Shown: positions 34,170 through 43,134 of the stretch, in pieces
How positions within the stretch are numbered: position 1 is the first letter of the stretch
Layout: each line of letters opens with the position of its first letter
Source of the DNA: an uncultured Holophagaceae bacterium
GTDB taxonomy: Bacteria; Acidobacteriota; Holophagae; Holophagales; Holophagaceae
Direction: 5' to 3'
Assembly: GCA_903937385.1 (NCBI GenBank)
Contig: CAIZZF010000015.1
Location: 186,001-250,000 of the forward strand
DNA length: 64,000 nt
Program-made: the position numbers and the translations under genes
Notes under the pieces: generated by a model
What the model saw: the letters and a program-made list of their open reading frames with translations, nothing else
What the model was told of the DNA's origin: nothing
Database searches by the model: none

Positions 34170-36079
34170 GGAGCATCCCCCAGCTTCAGGGAAATTGGAC
34201 CCTCAACAGTGTCGCAGACAGAGGAATCCTCCTTCCTCCAGCGTTCGAACATCTCGCGGTAGGCATTCTCGATACCAGAGGCAATGCCCGGCCCATCCGT
34301 GAGGGGGGAGTTGAGCATGCGTTCCCGCATCCCCGACCGGAGTTCCTTCAGGGCCTGCCCATCGACTGCGAACTGGCAGGCCTTATCGATAAATTCTTCC
34401 TCGCTATAGGCCACCCATTCAGGCAGTCCGAGGTTCATCAGCAAGCCAAGCCCCAGTCGGCCCACTGGCGGGCGGCTTGCTAGGGTTAACACAGGAACAG
34501 CCATCCACAGGGCATCCATGAGCATGGTGCCCCCGCCGTGGGGGAAGCTGTCCAGGAGGATGTCGATATCATTCAAGCCCTCGAAAATGTTTGGGCTATT
34601 CCGCATGATCACCCGCTCCGTGTCCACACCGTGTTCGGCCAAAAAAGCTCGGTAGTGGTCCTGGGTCCTTGGGTCGGCGAAGGGGGGGTAGTCGAGAATC
34701 AGCCTCGCCTCTGGGAGACGCTTCAAGATCTCCCCCCAGACCCTGAATGTCCGGTGATTCAGCCGCTCAGTGCGCCCCGTGTAGCCAAAGGTGACGAACC
34801 CGTTTTTCAGGCAAGGCGGAGCCACGACATCCGGAGCATCCACTTTTGGCTGAAAGACCATGAAGGAGTGGGGAAGCCGAACAATGGTCTCGCTGGTCAG
34901 GGTGCCTTCAGGTGCAACGTTGTGGTCAAAAATGACATAGTCCATGGCCTTCAAACCCGTGGTCCAGGCCGACCCCAACCAGAAAGCCTGGATGGGCGCC
35001 GGTTTCAGAGCAAAGAGACCCAATCGTTCGCTAGCCATGTGGCCGCAAAGGTCCACGAGAATATCGATGCCATCCGCCCGCACCAACTCGGCCGCCGCCT
35101 CGTCATCGAGTCTCCGGATGTCCCGCCAGTGCTCGAACTGTTCTCGGAACAGGCCGGTCCACGCAACCTCGTCTTCCACATTGGAATAGGCGAACAGCTC
35201 AAAGGACTTCCGGTCATGGTACTGAAACAGTGGCCAGAAATAGAAGCGTGAGGTGTGCTTCCTGAAGTCGGGTGAGACGTAGCCAATGCGAAGGCGGCGG
35301 TTGGGGTTGCGGTCGTGAGAGCGGAAGTCCACCTGGGGTTCGGGGAATTGGCTCCCCCAGCGCACGAACTCTTTGTAAATCTCCTCCGCACTGAGGTCGG
35401 AATGATAGGAGTAGCAGTAGAGACGCTGTTCCCAGATCACCGGATGAACACTCGGCGCTTCAAACGCGCGGTCGCTCTCCTTCACAACCTCATCATATTT
35501 GGACTGCTTACCTAGAATGCTAGAAAGGAGCTGCCGCATTTCCACGAAATCTGGCTTGAACCGCAATGCCCTGCGGCACACCTCCTCAGCCTCCACGAGT
35601 CGACCAACTTGGGAGAGCACGAACTCCATGGATTGGTTCGCCTTGTAGTGGGTGGGATCGATCGCCAGGGCTGCGCGGTAGCTGTCGAGAGCCTCCTCGA
35701 CCAACCCCTGCTTTCGCAAAGCATTGCCAAGGAAGCAGTGGGCATTGGGGTACCAAGGGTTCAGCACCATGGCCTGCTGATAACTGGCTACCGCATCCTC
35801 GAACCGGTCCTCCAGTGCCAGGGCTACTCCCAGGTTGCAGTGAATTTCTGGGTTGTCTGGCAAGAGGCGCACCGCTCGCTCTAGGGCGCGAATGGCCGAC
35901 TTGCCCTGGGCATGCAGCGCAAGACCAAGGGCATGCCAGACTTGTCCCGAAAGGGGGAATACCTCCACCAGAATCCTGGCCTCGGCTTCCACTTCCGCAT
36001 GCTTTCCCTCATCGAATAGGCTGAACAGTCGATTCAAGATCTCAACGGGAGTTTCAGTCTCGCTCAGAAAAACCTCCAT
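34166..36079 (-). CDS. TPR-containing O-GlcNAc-transferase-like (SPINDLY/GT41) glycosyltransferase
   Basis: A 637-residue protein with N-terminal TPR repeats (to about residue 240) and a C-terminal GT41 domain. RIGYVSPDFRKHTSRFYFWPLF is the SPINDLY/OGT entry motif, ILVDLCGHMASERLGLFALKPAPIQAFWLG the family core, FGYTGRTERLN the region before the UDP-binding lobe, and DSFPHGGGTMLMDALWMAVPV the donor-site motif. Such enzymes O-glycosylate Ser/Thr of proteins, and bacterial members near flagellar genes modify flagellin. A truncated copy lies directly upstream. It is probably one of the protein-level transferases of this locus. Confidence 0.85.
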   Translation of the reverse strand: MEVFLSETETPVEILNRLFSLFDEGKHAEVEAEARILVEVFPLSGQVWHALGLALHAQGKSAIRALERAVRLLPDNPEIHCNLGVALALEDRFEDAVASYQQAMVLNPWYPNAHCFLGNALRKQGLVEEALDSYRAALAIDPTHYKANQSMEFVLSQVGRLVEAEEVCRRALRFKPDFVEMRQLLSSILGKQSKYDEVVKESDRAFEAPSVHPVIWEQRLYCYSYHSDLSAEEIYKEFVRWGSQFPEPQVDFRSHDRNPNRRLRIGYVSPDFRKHTSRFYFWPLFQYHDRKSFELFAYSNVEDEVAWTGLFREQFEHWRDIRRLDDEAAAELVRADGIDILVDLCGHMASERLGLFALKPAPIQAFWLGSAWTTGLKAMDYVIFDHNVAPEGTLTSETIVRLPHSFMVFQPKVDAPDVVAPPCLKNGFVTFGYTGRTERLNHRTFRVWGEILKRLPEARLILDYPPFADPRTQDHYRAFLAEHGVDTERVIMRNSPNIFEGLNDIDILLDSFPHGGGTMLMDALWMAVPVLTLASRPPVGRLGLGLLMNLGLPEWVAYSEEEFIDKACQFAVDGQALKELRSGMRERMLNSPLTDGPGIASGIENAYREMFERWRKEDSSVCDTVEGPISLKLGDAP

Positions 36080-36103
36080 TCCTCGATTCCCAAAGGGAAG
36101 GCG

Positions 36104-37955
36104 CTAGGCACAGATCCAGCGTTCGAACATCCCCCGATAGGCCGCCTCGATAGCACGGGCAAAACTCGGCCCATCCGTCAGTGGGGAGTTGAGCATGCGT
36201 TCCCGCATTCTCAACCGGAGCTCCGTCAAGGTCTGGCCATCGCCCGCTAACTGGCAGGCCTTGTCGATGAATTCCTCCTCGCTGTAGGCCACCCATTCGG
36301 GCAGTCCGAGGTTCATCAGCATGCCCAAACCCAGTCGGCCCACCGGCGGTCGGCTCGCGAGAGTAATAAAAGGTACCCCCATCCAAAGGGCATCCATGAG
36401 CATGGTGCCCCCACCATGGGGGAAGCTATCCAGCAGGATATCGATGTCATTCAAGCCCTCGAAGATCTTGGGGCTATTTCGCATGATCACCCGCTCGGTG
36501 TCCACACCGTGTTGCGCCAGAAATGCTCGGTAGTGGTCCTGAGTCCTGGGGTCGGCAAAGGGAGTGAAGTCGAGAACCAGCCTCGCCTCTGGGAGCCGAT
36601 TCAGAATCTCCCCCCAGATCCTGAAGGTCCGGGGGCTCAGTCGCTCGGTGCGCCCCGTGTAGCCAAAGGTAATAAACCCGTTTTTCGAGCAAGGGGGAGC
36701 CACAACATCCGGGGCGTCCACTTTCGGCTGAAATACCATGAAGGAGTTAGGAAGACGGACGATGGTCTCGCTGGTCAGGGGTGCCTTCGGGTGCGACATG
36801 GGGATCAAAAAACACGTAGTCCATGGCCTTCAGACCCGTGGTCCAGGCGGACCCCAGCCAGAATGCCTGGATGGGCGCCGGCTTCAAGGCAAACATTCCC
36901 AAGCGTTCGCCTTCCATGTGACCACACAGGTCCACGAGGATATCGATGCCATCCGCCCGCACCATCTCAGCTACCACCTCGTCATCGAGCTTCCGGATGT
37001 CTCGCCAGTGCTCGAACTGTTCTCGGAACAGGCTAGTCCAGGCCACCTCGTGTTCAACATTGGAATAGGCGAACAGCTCAACGGAATTCCGATCATGGTA
37101 TTGAAGCAACGGCCAGAAATAGAACCGGGAGGTGTGCCTCCTGAAGTCGGGTGAGACATAGCCAATTCGGAGGCGGCGCTTGGGGTTGCGGTCGTGAGCG
37201 CGGAAGTCCACTTGGGGTTCGGGGAATTGGCTCCCCCAGCGCACGAACTCGTTGTAGATCTCCTCCGCACTGAGGTCGGGGTGGTAGGAGAAGCAGTAGA
37301 GTCGCTGTTCCCAGATCGCCGGGTGGACACTCGGCGCTTCGAACGCGCGGTCGCTTTCCATCACCACGTCCGCATACTTGGACATATAGGCGAGGGTGTT
37401 GGAGAGGAGCTGCCGAACCTCCGCGTAATCCGGCTTGAAACTCAAGGTCCTGCGGCACAACTCCTCGGCTTCTACGAGCCGGCCAACTCGGGTAAGCGCC
37501 TCCTGTAGCCGTTGGGGCGCCCCATCATGGGTGGGGTCGATTGCCAGGGCTGCCCTGAAACTCTCGAGTGCCTCCTCGAACCTCCCTAGCTTTCGCCAGG
37601 TAGCACCTAGGTAGCAATGGGCGTTGGGGAACCAGGGGTTCAGCACCAAGGCCTGTTGGTAACTGGCGACCGCCTCCTCGAACCGGTCCTCCCTTGCCAG
37701 GGCCAAACCCAGGTTGTAGTGGGCCTCCGAATCATCGGGCAGGAGGCTCACCGCCCGCTCCAGGGCGTGAATGGCTGGCTTGCCCTGGGCATGCAAGGCG
37801 TGACCAAGGATCTGCCATGCCTTCCCTGAGAGGGGGAACGCCTCCAACAAGGCATGAGCCTGCTCTTCCGCCTCCAGGTGCCCTCCCTGGTTGAGCAGTG
37901 CAATCATTCGGTCCAAAATCTCGACTGGAGCTTCAGTTTCGCTCAGAAATACCTC
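36104..37955 (-). pseudogene. Frameshifted second GT41 TPR-glycosyltransferase
   Basis: This closely matches the intact gene at 34166-36079 along its length but is split in two frames. The N-terminal part (to about 36747) reads in one frame. After a run of four G at 36778-36781, where the intact copy has three, the homologous reading continues in another frame to the stop at 36104. In addition, the codon matching the paralogue's ATG is CAG (37958-37956), and the first standard in-frame start is TTG 37916. An SD-like AGGAGG is still present at 37957-37952. Both defects point to a decayed gene, though the G run could also be a sequencing error or a slip site. Confidence 0.75.
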
Positions 37956-38129
37956 CTGTCCTTACTGCCCAACTGAAATGCAACTAGGCAGCAATTTTCA
38001 CGCATGCAATACCTGGACCATCTATTCCCGAAGGACCTATCTGTAATCCAGTATGCCGAGGCCAGGTGCAGTGGCTCTAGCGATTTTTACCTAGAACATA
38101 AGAGCTCGGCGCCTGGGCCCAGAAAAAAT

Positions 38130-38157
38130 TAAAGGTTTTCGATTCCAAGCCCGAAGA
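38130..38157 (+). promoter_or_regulatory. Sigma-28 promoter of the flagellin genes
   Basis: TAAAGGTT (38130-38137) differs from the -35 consensus TAAAGTTT at one position. After 12 bases comes CCCGAAGA (38150-38157), a five-of-eight match to GCCGATAA. Transcription would start near 38165, giving a leader of about 70 bases. Confidence 0.6.
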
Positions 38158-38191
38158 AGGGATGGTCGGGAGGATTCTCCCCCCGCAACAA

Positions 38192-38209
38192 GGCAGCACG
38201 GATGCTGCC
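38192..38209 (+). promoter_or_regulatory. Leader hairpin of flagellin 1 with a GGA loop (putative CsrA site)
   Basis: A perfect 7-bp stem GGCAGCA/TGCTGCC encloses the loop CGGA. The same CACGGA core recurs at the ribosome site (38220-38225), 23 bases further on. The second flagellin leader repeats the arrangement with a compensated base pair. Another small stem, GGGAG/CTCCC, lies at 38168-38181. GGA in a hairpin loop plus GGA in the SD is the layout of CsrA-repressed flagellin mRNA in Bacillus (family knowledge). Confidence 0.6.
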
Positions 38210-38232
38210 CAACCAACTTCACGGAGGAAGAT

Positions 38233-38832
38233 ATGGTTACCATTCTTAGCAACGTCACCGCTCTGGCCGCCAGTCGCCAATTGGGTGTCAGCAAGATCGG
38301 CTTGACCACAGCCATCACCCGGCTCACCACGGGCCGACGTGTCAACAATGCTATGGACGATGCGGCCAGCCTCACCGCTGGCAACACCGCCCAGGCCGCT
38401 GCCCGTGGCGCCGCTGCATCAGTCGTGACCGATCAGGCTGCCTACTTCAAGGCCCTGAACGCAGACGGCCCGAACCTGCAGAAGACTCAGGACGCCTATC
38501 GCATGGCCGAACTGGAGGGCGGCGGCAATACGGCCACTACGGAATACACCAACCTTGTATCCAGTTTAGGAGCCAGTTCCACCGTTGCCCTTGCGACCAT
38601 CGCGAGCTCTCAGGCCACCAATGGTGCAGCCATGGCCTCCGCGTTGAGCAGTGCGCAGACCCACGGGATCGCGGCTGAGACTGGACAAGGCATCGCCGAC
38701 GCCTACCTGGGGGCAGACATGGGGGAAGAAATGGCGAACTTGACCAAGTATCAGATCCTCATGCAGGCGGGCACCAGTGCCCTGAACAACGCCAACCAGT
38801 CGGCACAGACCGTCATGGGCCTCTTCCGATAG
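38233..38832 (+). CDS. Minimal flagellin, copy 1
   Basis: A 199-residue protein with flagellin ends only. The N-terminal ALAASRQLGVSKIGLTTAITRLTTGRRVNNAMDD aligns with the D0/D1 pattern (S..L..S...L..G.RIN.A.DDAA). The C-terminal MANLTKYQILMQAGTSALNNANQSAQTVMGLFR matches the flagellin C-terminal helix (T..QIL.QA..S.L.QAN...Q.VL.LL). Typical flagellins exceed 250 residues, so D2/D3 and part of D1 are absent. It begins with ATG behind GGAGG and is exported without a signal peptide through the flagellar apparatus. It could instead be a minor filament or hook-associated protein. Confidence 0.8.
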   Translation: MVTILSNVTALAASRQLGVSKIGLTTAITRLTTGRRVNNAMDDAASLTAGNTAQAAARGAAASVVTDQAAYFKALNADGPNLQKTQDAYRMAELEGGGNTATTEYTNLVSSLGASSTVALATIASSQATNGAAMASALSSAQTHGIAAETGQGIADAYLGADMGEEMANLTKYQILMQAGTSALNNANQSAQTVMGLFR

Positions 38833-38852
38833 GATAGTCTTTTTCTCAACCT

Positions 38853-38870
38853 GGTAGCACGGATGCTACC
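38853..38870 (+). promoter_or_regulatory. Leader hairpin of flagellin 2 with a GGA loop (putative CsrA site)
   Basis: A 7-bp stem GGTAGCA/TGCTACC with loop CGGA, in the same position as in the first leader (23 bases between stem end and ATG). The third base pair changed from C-G to T-A on both sides, a compensatory change that keeps the structure. CACGGA also recurs at the SD (38881-38886). Confidence 0.6.
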
Positions 38871-38893
38871 TAACCAGTATCACGGAGGATAGT

Positions 38894-39493
38894 ATGGTTA
38901 CCATTCTTAGCAACGTCACCGCCCTGGCTGCCAGTCGCCAATTGGGTGTCAGCAAGATCGGCTTGACCACAGCCATCACCCGGCTCACCACGGGCCGACG
39001 TGTCAACAATGCCATGGACGATGCGGCCAGCCTCACCGCCGGCAACACCGCCCAGGCTACGGCCCGTGGCGCCGCCGCATCAGTCGTGACCGATCAGGCT
39101 GCCTACTTCAAGGCCCTGAACGCAGATGGCCCAAACCTGCAGAAGACTCAGGACGCCTATCGCATGGCCGAACTCGAGGGCGGCGGCAATACGGCCACCA
39201 CGGAATACACCAACCTTGTATCCAGTTTAGGAGCCAGTTCCACCGTTGCCCTTGCGACCATCGCGAGCTCTCAGGCCACCAATGGTGCAGCCATGGCCTC
39301 CGCGTTGAGCAACGCGCAGACCCACGGGATCGCGGCTGAAACGGGACAAGGCATTGCTGACGCCTACTTGGGCGCAGATATGGGCGCCGAAATGGCGAAC
39401 CTCACCAAGTACCAGATCCTCATGCAGGCGGGCACGAGTGCCCTGAACAACGCCAACCAGTCGGCACAGACCGTCATGGGCCTCTTCCGGTAA
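38894..39493 (+). CDS. Minimal flagellin, copy 2
   Basis: A 199-residue near-duplicate of copy 1. I count three differences: Thr for Ala in QATARG, Asn for Ser in SNAQTH and Ala for Glu in MGAEMAN. The DNA is also almost identical over the coding region and the leader, indicating a recent tandem duplication or ongoing gene conversion. I see no separate promoter between the copies, so they are probably co-transcribed. A strong hairpin follows the stop. Confidence 0.8.
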   Translation: MVTILSNVTALAASRQLGVSKIGLTTAITRLTTGRRVNNAMDDAASLTAGNTAQATARGAAASVVTDQAAYFKALNADGPNLQKTQDAYRMAELEGGGNTATTEYTNLVSSLGASSTVALATIASSQATNGAAMASALSNAQTHGIAAETGQGIADAYLGADMGAEMANLTKYQILMQAGTSALNNANQSAQTVMGLFR

Positions 39494-39508
39494 CTAGGAG
39501 TTTGAATT

Positions 39509-39541
39509 CCGGGAGGGGCAGATTCCATCTGCCCCTCCCGG
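39509..39541 (+). terminator. Strong hairpin after the flagellin pair
   Basis: A perfect 14-bp stem (39509-39522 with 39528-39541) and a five-base loop. The downstream T content is modest, so it may act as a partial terminator or as an mRNA-stabilising 3' end before flaG. Confidence 0.7.
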
Positions 39542-39568
39542 TTGTCTGAATTCCAACAGGGAGACACC

Positions 39569-39949
39569 ATGGTTGATCAGCTCTCATCCCTAAGCGGCAC
39601 TCCCATATTGGCCGTGAGTGCTGCGCCACAGGCCACCAGCTCGCGGTCGACTTCTGGGCCCGCTTCGGTTGCCAAATCCTCGCCCCAGGCCCAGGCCTCG
39701 GCACCGAGTTCCGGCTCGCAGGATGCGGCCGTTGCTCAGGTCAATCAGCACCTTCAGCAGACGCAGTCGGACCTGAAAATCCAAGTGGATCGGGGGTCCG
39801 GGCGAGCCGTCTTCCAGGTCGTCCAGGAGGGCACAGGACAGGTGCTGTTCCAGGTGCCTTCGGCCGAGGTGTTGGGGATGTCCCGCCGGGTACGCGAATT
39901 GCAGGCTGAGTCGATGAACGCAGGGGTCTTGGTGGATAAGCAGGGCTAG
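39569..39949 (+). CDS. flaG: FlaG family flagellar protein
   Basis: A 126-residue protein with a low-complexity Ser/Ala/Pro N-terminal half and a C-terminal FlaG domain: VNQHLQQTQSDLKIQVDRGSGRAVFQVVQEGTGQVLFQVPSAEVLGM, matching the 'lN..l.....L.F..de..g..vV.v.D..TgEVIRQIPpeevL' pattern. FlaG limits filament length in some species. ATG 39569 follows GGGAGA, and it sits just before fliD as in many genomes. A longer TTG start at 39542 would overlap the hairpin and is unlikely. Confidence 0.8.
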   Translation: MVDQLSSLSGTPILAVSAAPQATSSRSTSGPASVAKSSPQAQASAPSSGSQDAAVAQVNQHLQQTQSDLKIQVDRGSGRAVFQVVQEGTGQVLFQVPSAEVLGMSRRVRELQAESMNAGVLVDKQG

Positions 39950-39991
39950 CCAGCCCATCCCCCTATAGTCGACTGCGGATCGAGGTGTGGC

Positions 39992-41734
39992 ATGGTCTCA
40001 ATCACGACGAGTACGACTTCGAGCACAGCAAGCCTGAACGGCCTGAGCACGGGCATCGACACCACGGCCCTGGTCAACGCCATCGTGGCTCAGAAGGCCA
40101 CTACGCTTAACCGTCTGAAGGCCCAGCAGACCCTCAATAACCAGAAGACCACGTCCCTGATCTCCATCAGGACCCAACTTAGTACCTTGTTTAATAGTTT
40201 GGGGGCCCTGTCCGACAAGTTCAGTGCCCGGGCGGTGACGAGCACCGACAGCAACAACACCAATGTCACCGCTGCGGCCACCGGGAATGTGTCAGGCAGT
40301 TATGACCTCAACGTCAACACTGTGGCCACCCGGGGACGGCTATCGGCGAGCCTTGACGGGAGCGGCAACACCCTCAACATGGCCGTGGCCAGTCCGTCCA
40401 ATGCCTCCCTTTCCCCTATCTTCACGACGGGCACCCCCGCCACCTTCGCCCTCCAGGGTACGGATGGAACGGTCTATAAGATCACCCTGGATGCTGCCTC
40501 CAACACCCTGAATGGTCTGCGCGACAAGATCAACGCCGTGGCCGGTGGCAGCGTCACAGCCTCGATCGTGAACATGGGCAAGGGTGCCAACCCCTACCAG
40601 CTGGTGATCACGGCGAAGGATACCGGCACCGGGAGCACCGGGGGCAAGGTCAGCCTCGCAGACATCACCGCGAATGACGGTGTCACCTCGGCCAACAACC
40701 TGGGGATCAGCGCCGGCACGGTGGACAACCTAACGGCGCCCACCAAGATCACCCTGGGGGGGCTCACCTCCTCGGGGACCGGGGTCGCCACGGATGCCAA
40801 CTTCACCCTCAACGGCATCAACCTCACCCGCAGCACCAATGTGATCAAGGATGCCGTGGATGGCATGACCATCACCCTCAAACAGGGGGGTCAGGTTGGA
40901 ACCACAACGCTGACGGTCGGCCAGGACACGGCCGGTGCCACCGCCGCCCTGCAGACTGTCATCACCAACTACAACAAGCTGGTGGCAGACTACAAAACGG
41001 CCTCCACGGCCACCAAGAACGCGGATGGCTCCGTCGCCTTGGCACCCTTATCCAACGATGCCACCACCCGGACGCTAATGAACAGCCTCAGGGCCGCCAT
41101 GCAGGGCGCTTCCGCAGGCCTGCCCAGCGGTGCGACCTATAAGCTCCTGTCAGGCGTGGGGGTCACTAACCTGCCTGATGGCACCCTGTACCTGAACACC
41201 TACTCGTTTCAGCAGGCCATGAACAATGATGCGGCCTCCGTACAAAGCCTCTTCAATTTCTCGGGCACCTCCACCAATCCGGTCGTGACCGTCAAGAGTG
41301 GGAACTCCCAGACCACCACGGGCAGCGTGGATTTCGCTATCACGGACACGGGCGGCGGGAACCTGGTGGGAACCCTCACCCAGGGCGGCACCACGGTCGC
41401 CTCCATCCCGGTCACCAACGGGGTCCTGGCGGGCACGGGAATTTTTGCCGGGTTGAACCTCGGGGTCACCGGCACCGGCACGGGCACCTTGACCCTCAGC
41501 CGGGGTGCTGCACAGGCGGCCTCGGACCTCATGTCTACGCACACAAGTACAACCGGAGGCATCGCCAACCTGCTGAGCACCATCACCTCCCAGGACACCA
41601 ACCTGGTCACTCAGATCGCTCAGGCGCAATCAAGGTTGAACCGGGAGACAGCAGACCTGAAAGAGAAATTCGCCCAGATGGAAGCCATTGTGGGCCAGAT
41701 GAAGGCGACAACCGGTTCATTATTCGGGTCCTAG
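39992..41734 (+). CDS. fliD: Flagellar filament cap / hook-associated protein 2
   Basis: A 580-residue FliD. The N-terminus has LNGLSTGIDTTALVNAIVAQKATTLNRLKAQQTLNNQKTTS, the classical FliD_N pattern (G..SGlDt..lv..lm..e..pl..l...). The centre has the FliD_C region with LNGINLTRSTNVIKDAVDGMTITLKQ. The C-terminal 60 residues form a coiled coil (ETADLKEKFAQMEAIVGQMKAT). It caps the growing filament and guides flagellin folding. Low Cys content and export without a signal peptide are as expected. Length is in the normal range. Confidence 0.9.
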   Translation: MVSITTSTTSSTASLNGLSTGIDTTALVNAIVAQKATTLNRLKAQQTLNNQKTTSLISIRTQLSTLFNSLGALSDKFSARAVTSTDSNNTNVTAAATGNVSGSYDLNVNTVATRGRLSASLDGSGNTLNMAVASPSNASLSPIFTTGTPATFALQGTDGTVYKITLDAASNTLNGLRDKINAVAGGSVTASIVNMGKGANPYQLVITAKDTGTGSTGGKVSLADITANDGVTSANNLGISAGTVDNLTAPTKITLGGLTSSGTGVATDANFTLNGINLTRSTNVIKDAVDGMTITLKQGGQVGTTTLTVGQDTAGATAALQTVITNYNKLVADYKTASTATKNADGSVALAPLSNDATTRTLMNSLRAAMQGASAGLPSGATYKLLSGVGVTNLPDGTLYLNTYSFQQAMNNDAASVQSLFNFSGTSTNPVVTVKSGNSQTTTGSVDFAITDTGGGNLVGTLTQGGTTVASIPVTNGVLAGTGIFAGLNLGVTGTGTGTLTLSRGAAQAASDLMSTHTSTTGGIANLLSTITSQDTNLVTQIAQAQSRLNRETADLKEKFAQMEAIVGQMKATTGSLFGS

Positions 41735-41791
41735 GTGGTTTGTTCTCATGTACGGCGCGGTTTTGTCGATTAACAAGTGCAGGGGTTGACC

Positions 41792-42217
41792 ATGAATGCG
41801 TACGCCAGATCAGCTGATGCCTACCTCAGCCAGCGCATCCTCGGGACAAGCCCCGAAGAGCAGGCGGCCCTCATCATGGAGGCAGGGCAGCTTCATCTGG
41901 GCAGGGCCATCCAAGCCTTGAACCGGAGCGACCTCACGGCCGCAACCCGGAGCTACATTCGAGTCTCGGAAGTCATCCAGGAGGCCACCCTCCGTCTGGA
42001 CCTGGAGGGAGGCAGCGAACTGGCCCACAACCTTGCGAAATTGTACGACTGGTGGACGCGAGAAACCATGGCCGCCGCCCGAACCAAGGATACGAATCGG
42101 CTGGCCACCGTAGCTGATGGCATGGGCGAGATCCGTCAGGCCTGGGAGCAGTACCACAAAAAGAAGCTCGGGACCGGGGGGGGTCCCGCCTTCCAACTTG
42201 GGAGCCAGGTTGGTTGA
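41792..42217 (+). CDS. fliS: Flagellin chaperone FliS, copy 1
   Basis: A 141-residue FliS: AYLSQRILGTSPEEQAALIMEAGQLHLGRAIQAL corresponds to the FliS 'Y....v.tasp..Li.mLYdgal..l..A' pattern. Helical throughout. It binds the flagellin C-terminus in the cytoplasm and prevents premature polymerisation. ATG 41792 follows AGGGGT. A second copy lies 180 bases downstream. The C-terminal tail (GGGPAFQLGSQVG) is unlike that of copy 2. Confidence 0.8.
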   Translation: MNAYARSADAYLSQRILGTSPEEQAALIMEAGQLHLGRAIQALNRSDLTAATRSYIRVSEVIQEATLRLDLEGGSELAHNLAKLYDWWTRETMAAARTKDTNRLATVADGMGEIRQAWEQYHKKKLGTGGGPAFQLGSQVG

Positions 42218-42399
42218 ACGGAAACAGGATACGTCTGGCTATCGAACAGAGGGAACCCTGGCTGGTGCGCACGCGGATCCCGCTTCTGACAACCTGGCCC
42301 AAGGAAGGCTGGATTCCATATGGCTTTGACGTTGGCCTGGAGGGTCCTCGTTCTCATGCCTGGTGGGGACCGGACGATAGAAGGTTGTAGGGGTCGACC

Positions 42400-42825
42400 A
42401 TGAATGATCACGCCAGCTCTACCGAAGCCGACCGCAGCCAGCAGATCCTCGGGGCCAGCCCCGAAGAGCAGGCGGCCCTCATCATGGAGGCGGGACAGCT
42501 CCACCTGGGCCGAGCCATCCAAGCCTTGGACCTGAACGACCTCTCTGCCGCAACTCGGAGCTACATTCGTGTCTCGGCGGCCATTCAGGAGGCCACCCTT
42601 CGTCTGGATTTAGAAGGTGGCGGCGAGCTGGCCCACAACCTGGCGAAGCTGTACGACTGGTGGAAGCAGGAGATCATGGCCGCCAGCCGGACCAAGGATA
42701 CCCATCGGCTGGCCGCCGTGGCCCAGAGCATGGGCGAGATCCGCCAGACCTGGGTGCAGCTCCACGAGATGAAGGTCGGAACCACGGGAGCTTCCACCCC
42801 CCCGCCCGGGAAGCCAGTCACGTGA
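42400..42825 (+). CDS. fliS: Flagellin chaperone FliS, copy 2
   Basis: A 141-residue paralogue of the preceding FliS with long identical blocks (SPEEQAALIMEAGQLHLGRA, LAHNLAKLYDWW). The duplication parallels the flagellin duplication, but the copies have diverged more at their N- and C-termini than the flagellins have. It is coupled to the next small gene by a GTGA overlap. The 182-base gap before it shows no clear promoter. Confidence 0.8.
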   Translation: MNDHASSTEADRSQQILGASPEEQAALIMEAGQLHLGRAIQALDLNDLSAATRSYIRVSAAIQEATLRLDLEGGGELAHNLAKLYDWWKQEIMAASRTKDTHRLAAVAQSMGEIRQTWVQLHEMKVGTTGASTPPPGKPVT

Positions 42826-43121
42826 GCGACTCCAGGGTTCGTGCGGCCATTGAGCAGATGGAGGCTTGGCTGGCCGACCCGAATTGGGAACCCGACGCTG
42901 GCACGCTGGCCCAGTGGGATACCGAGTTCCAGTCAGCCCTCGCACAGGCCGAGAAGGCTTCGGGGTGGTCCGAGCTCAGAGAAAGGGCGCATGCGGCAGG
43001 ACACCAGCTGGAGGCACGGCGATTGGTGCTAGCTGATGCGCTGGATCAGGTGCGGCGAGAGCTTGAAGGGCATGAGCGTGGGGTCCGGGCGCTGAAAGGC
43101 TATGGCGCGGGCACCCGCTGA
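42822..43121 (+). CDS. Small helical protein, possible FliT-type chaperone
   Basis: A 99-residue, almost entirely helical protein that begins with GTG overlapping the fliS stop. The position directly after fliS and the C-terminal RRELEGHERGVRALKGYG, which recalls the FliT tail, suggest a FliD/FliT-type export chaperone. Sequence similarity is too weak for a firm name. Confidence 0.55.
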   Translation: MSDSRVRAAIEQMEAWLADPNWEPDAGTLAQWDTEFQSALAQAEKASGWSELRERAHAAGHQLEARRLVLADALDQVRRELEGHERGVRALKGYGAGTR

Positions 43122-43134
43122 TGCCAGCTGCCGG

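Noticed and set aside
37960-38010. A sigma-54-like element on the minus strand before the broken GT41 gene
   Set aside because: The -12 part (TTGCT) fits but the -24 part matches the consensus poorly.
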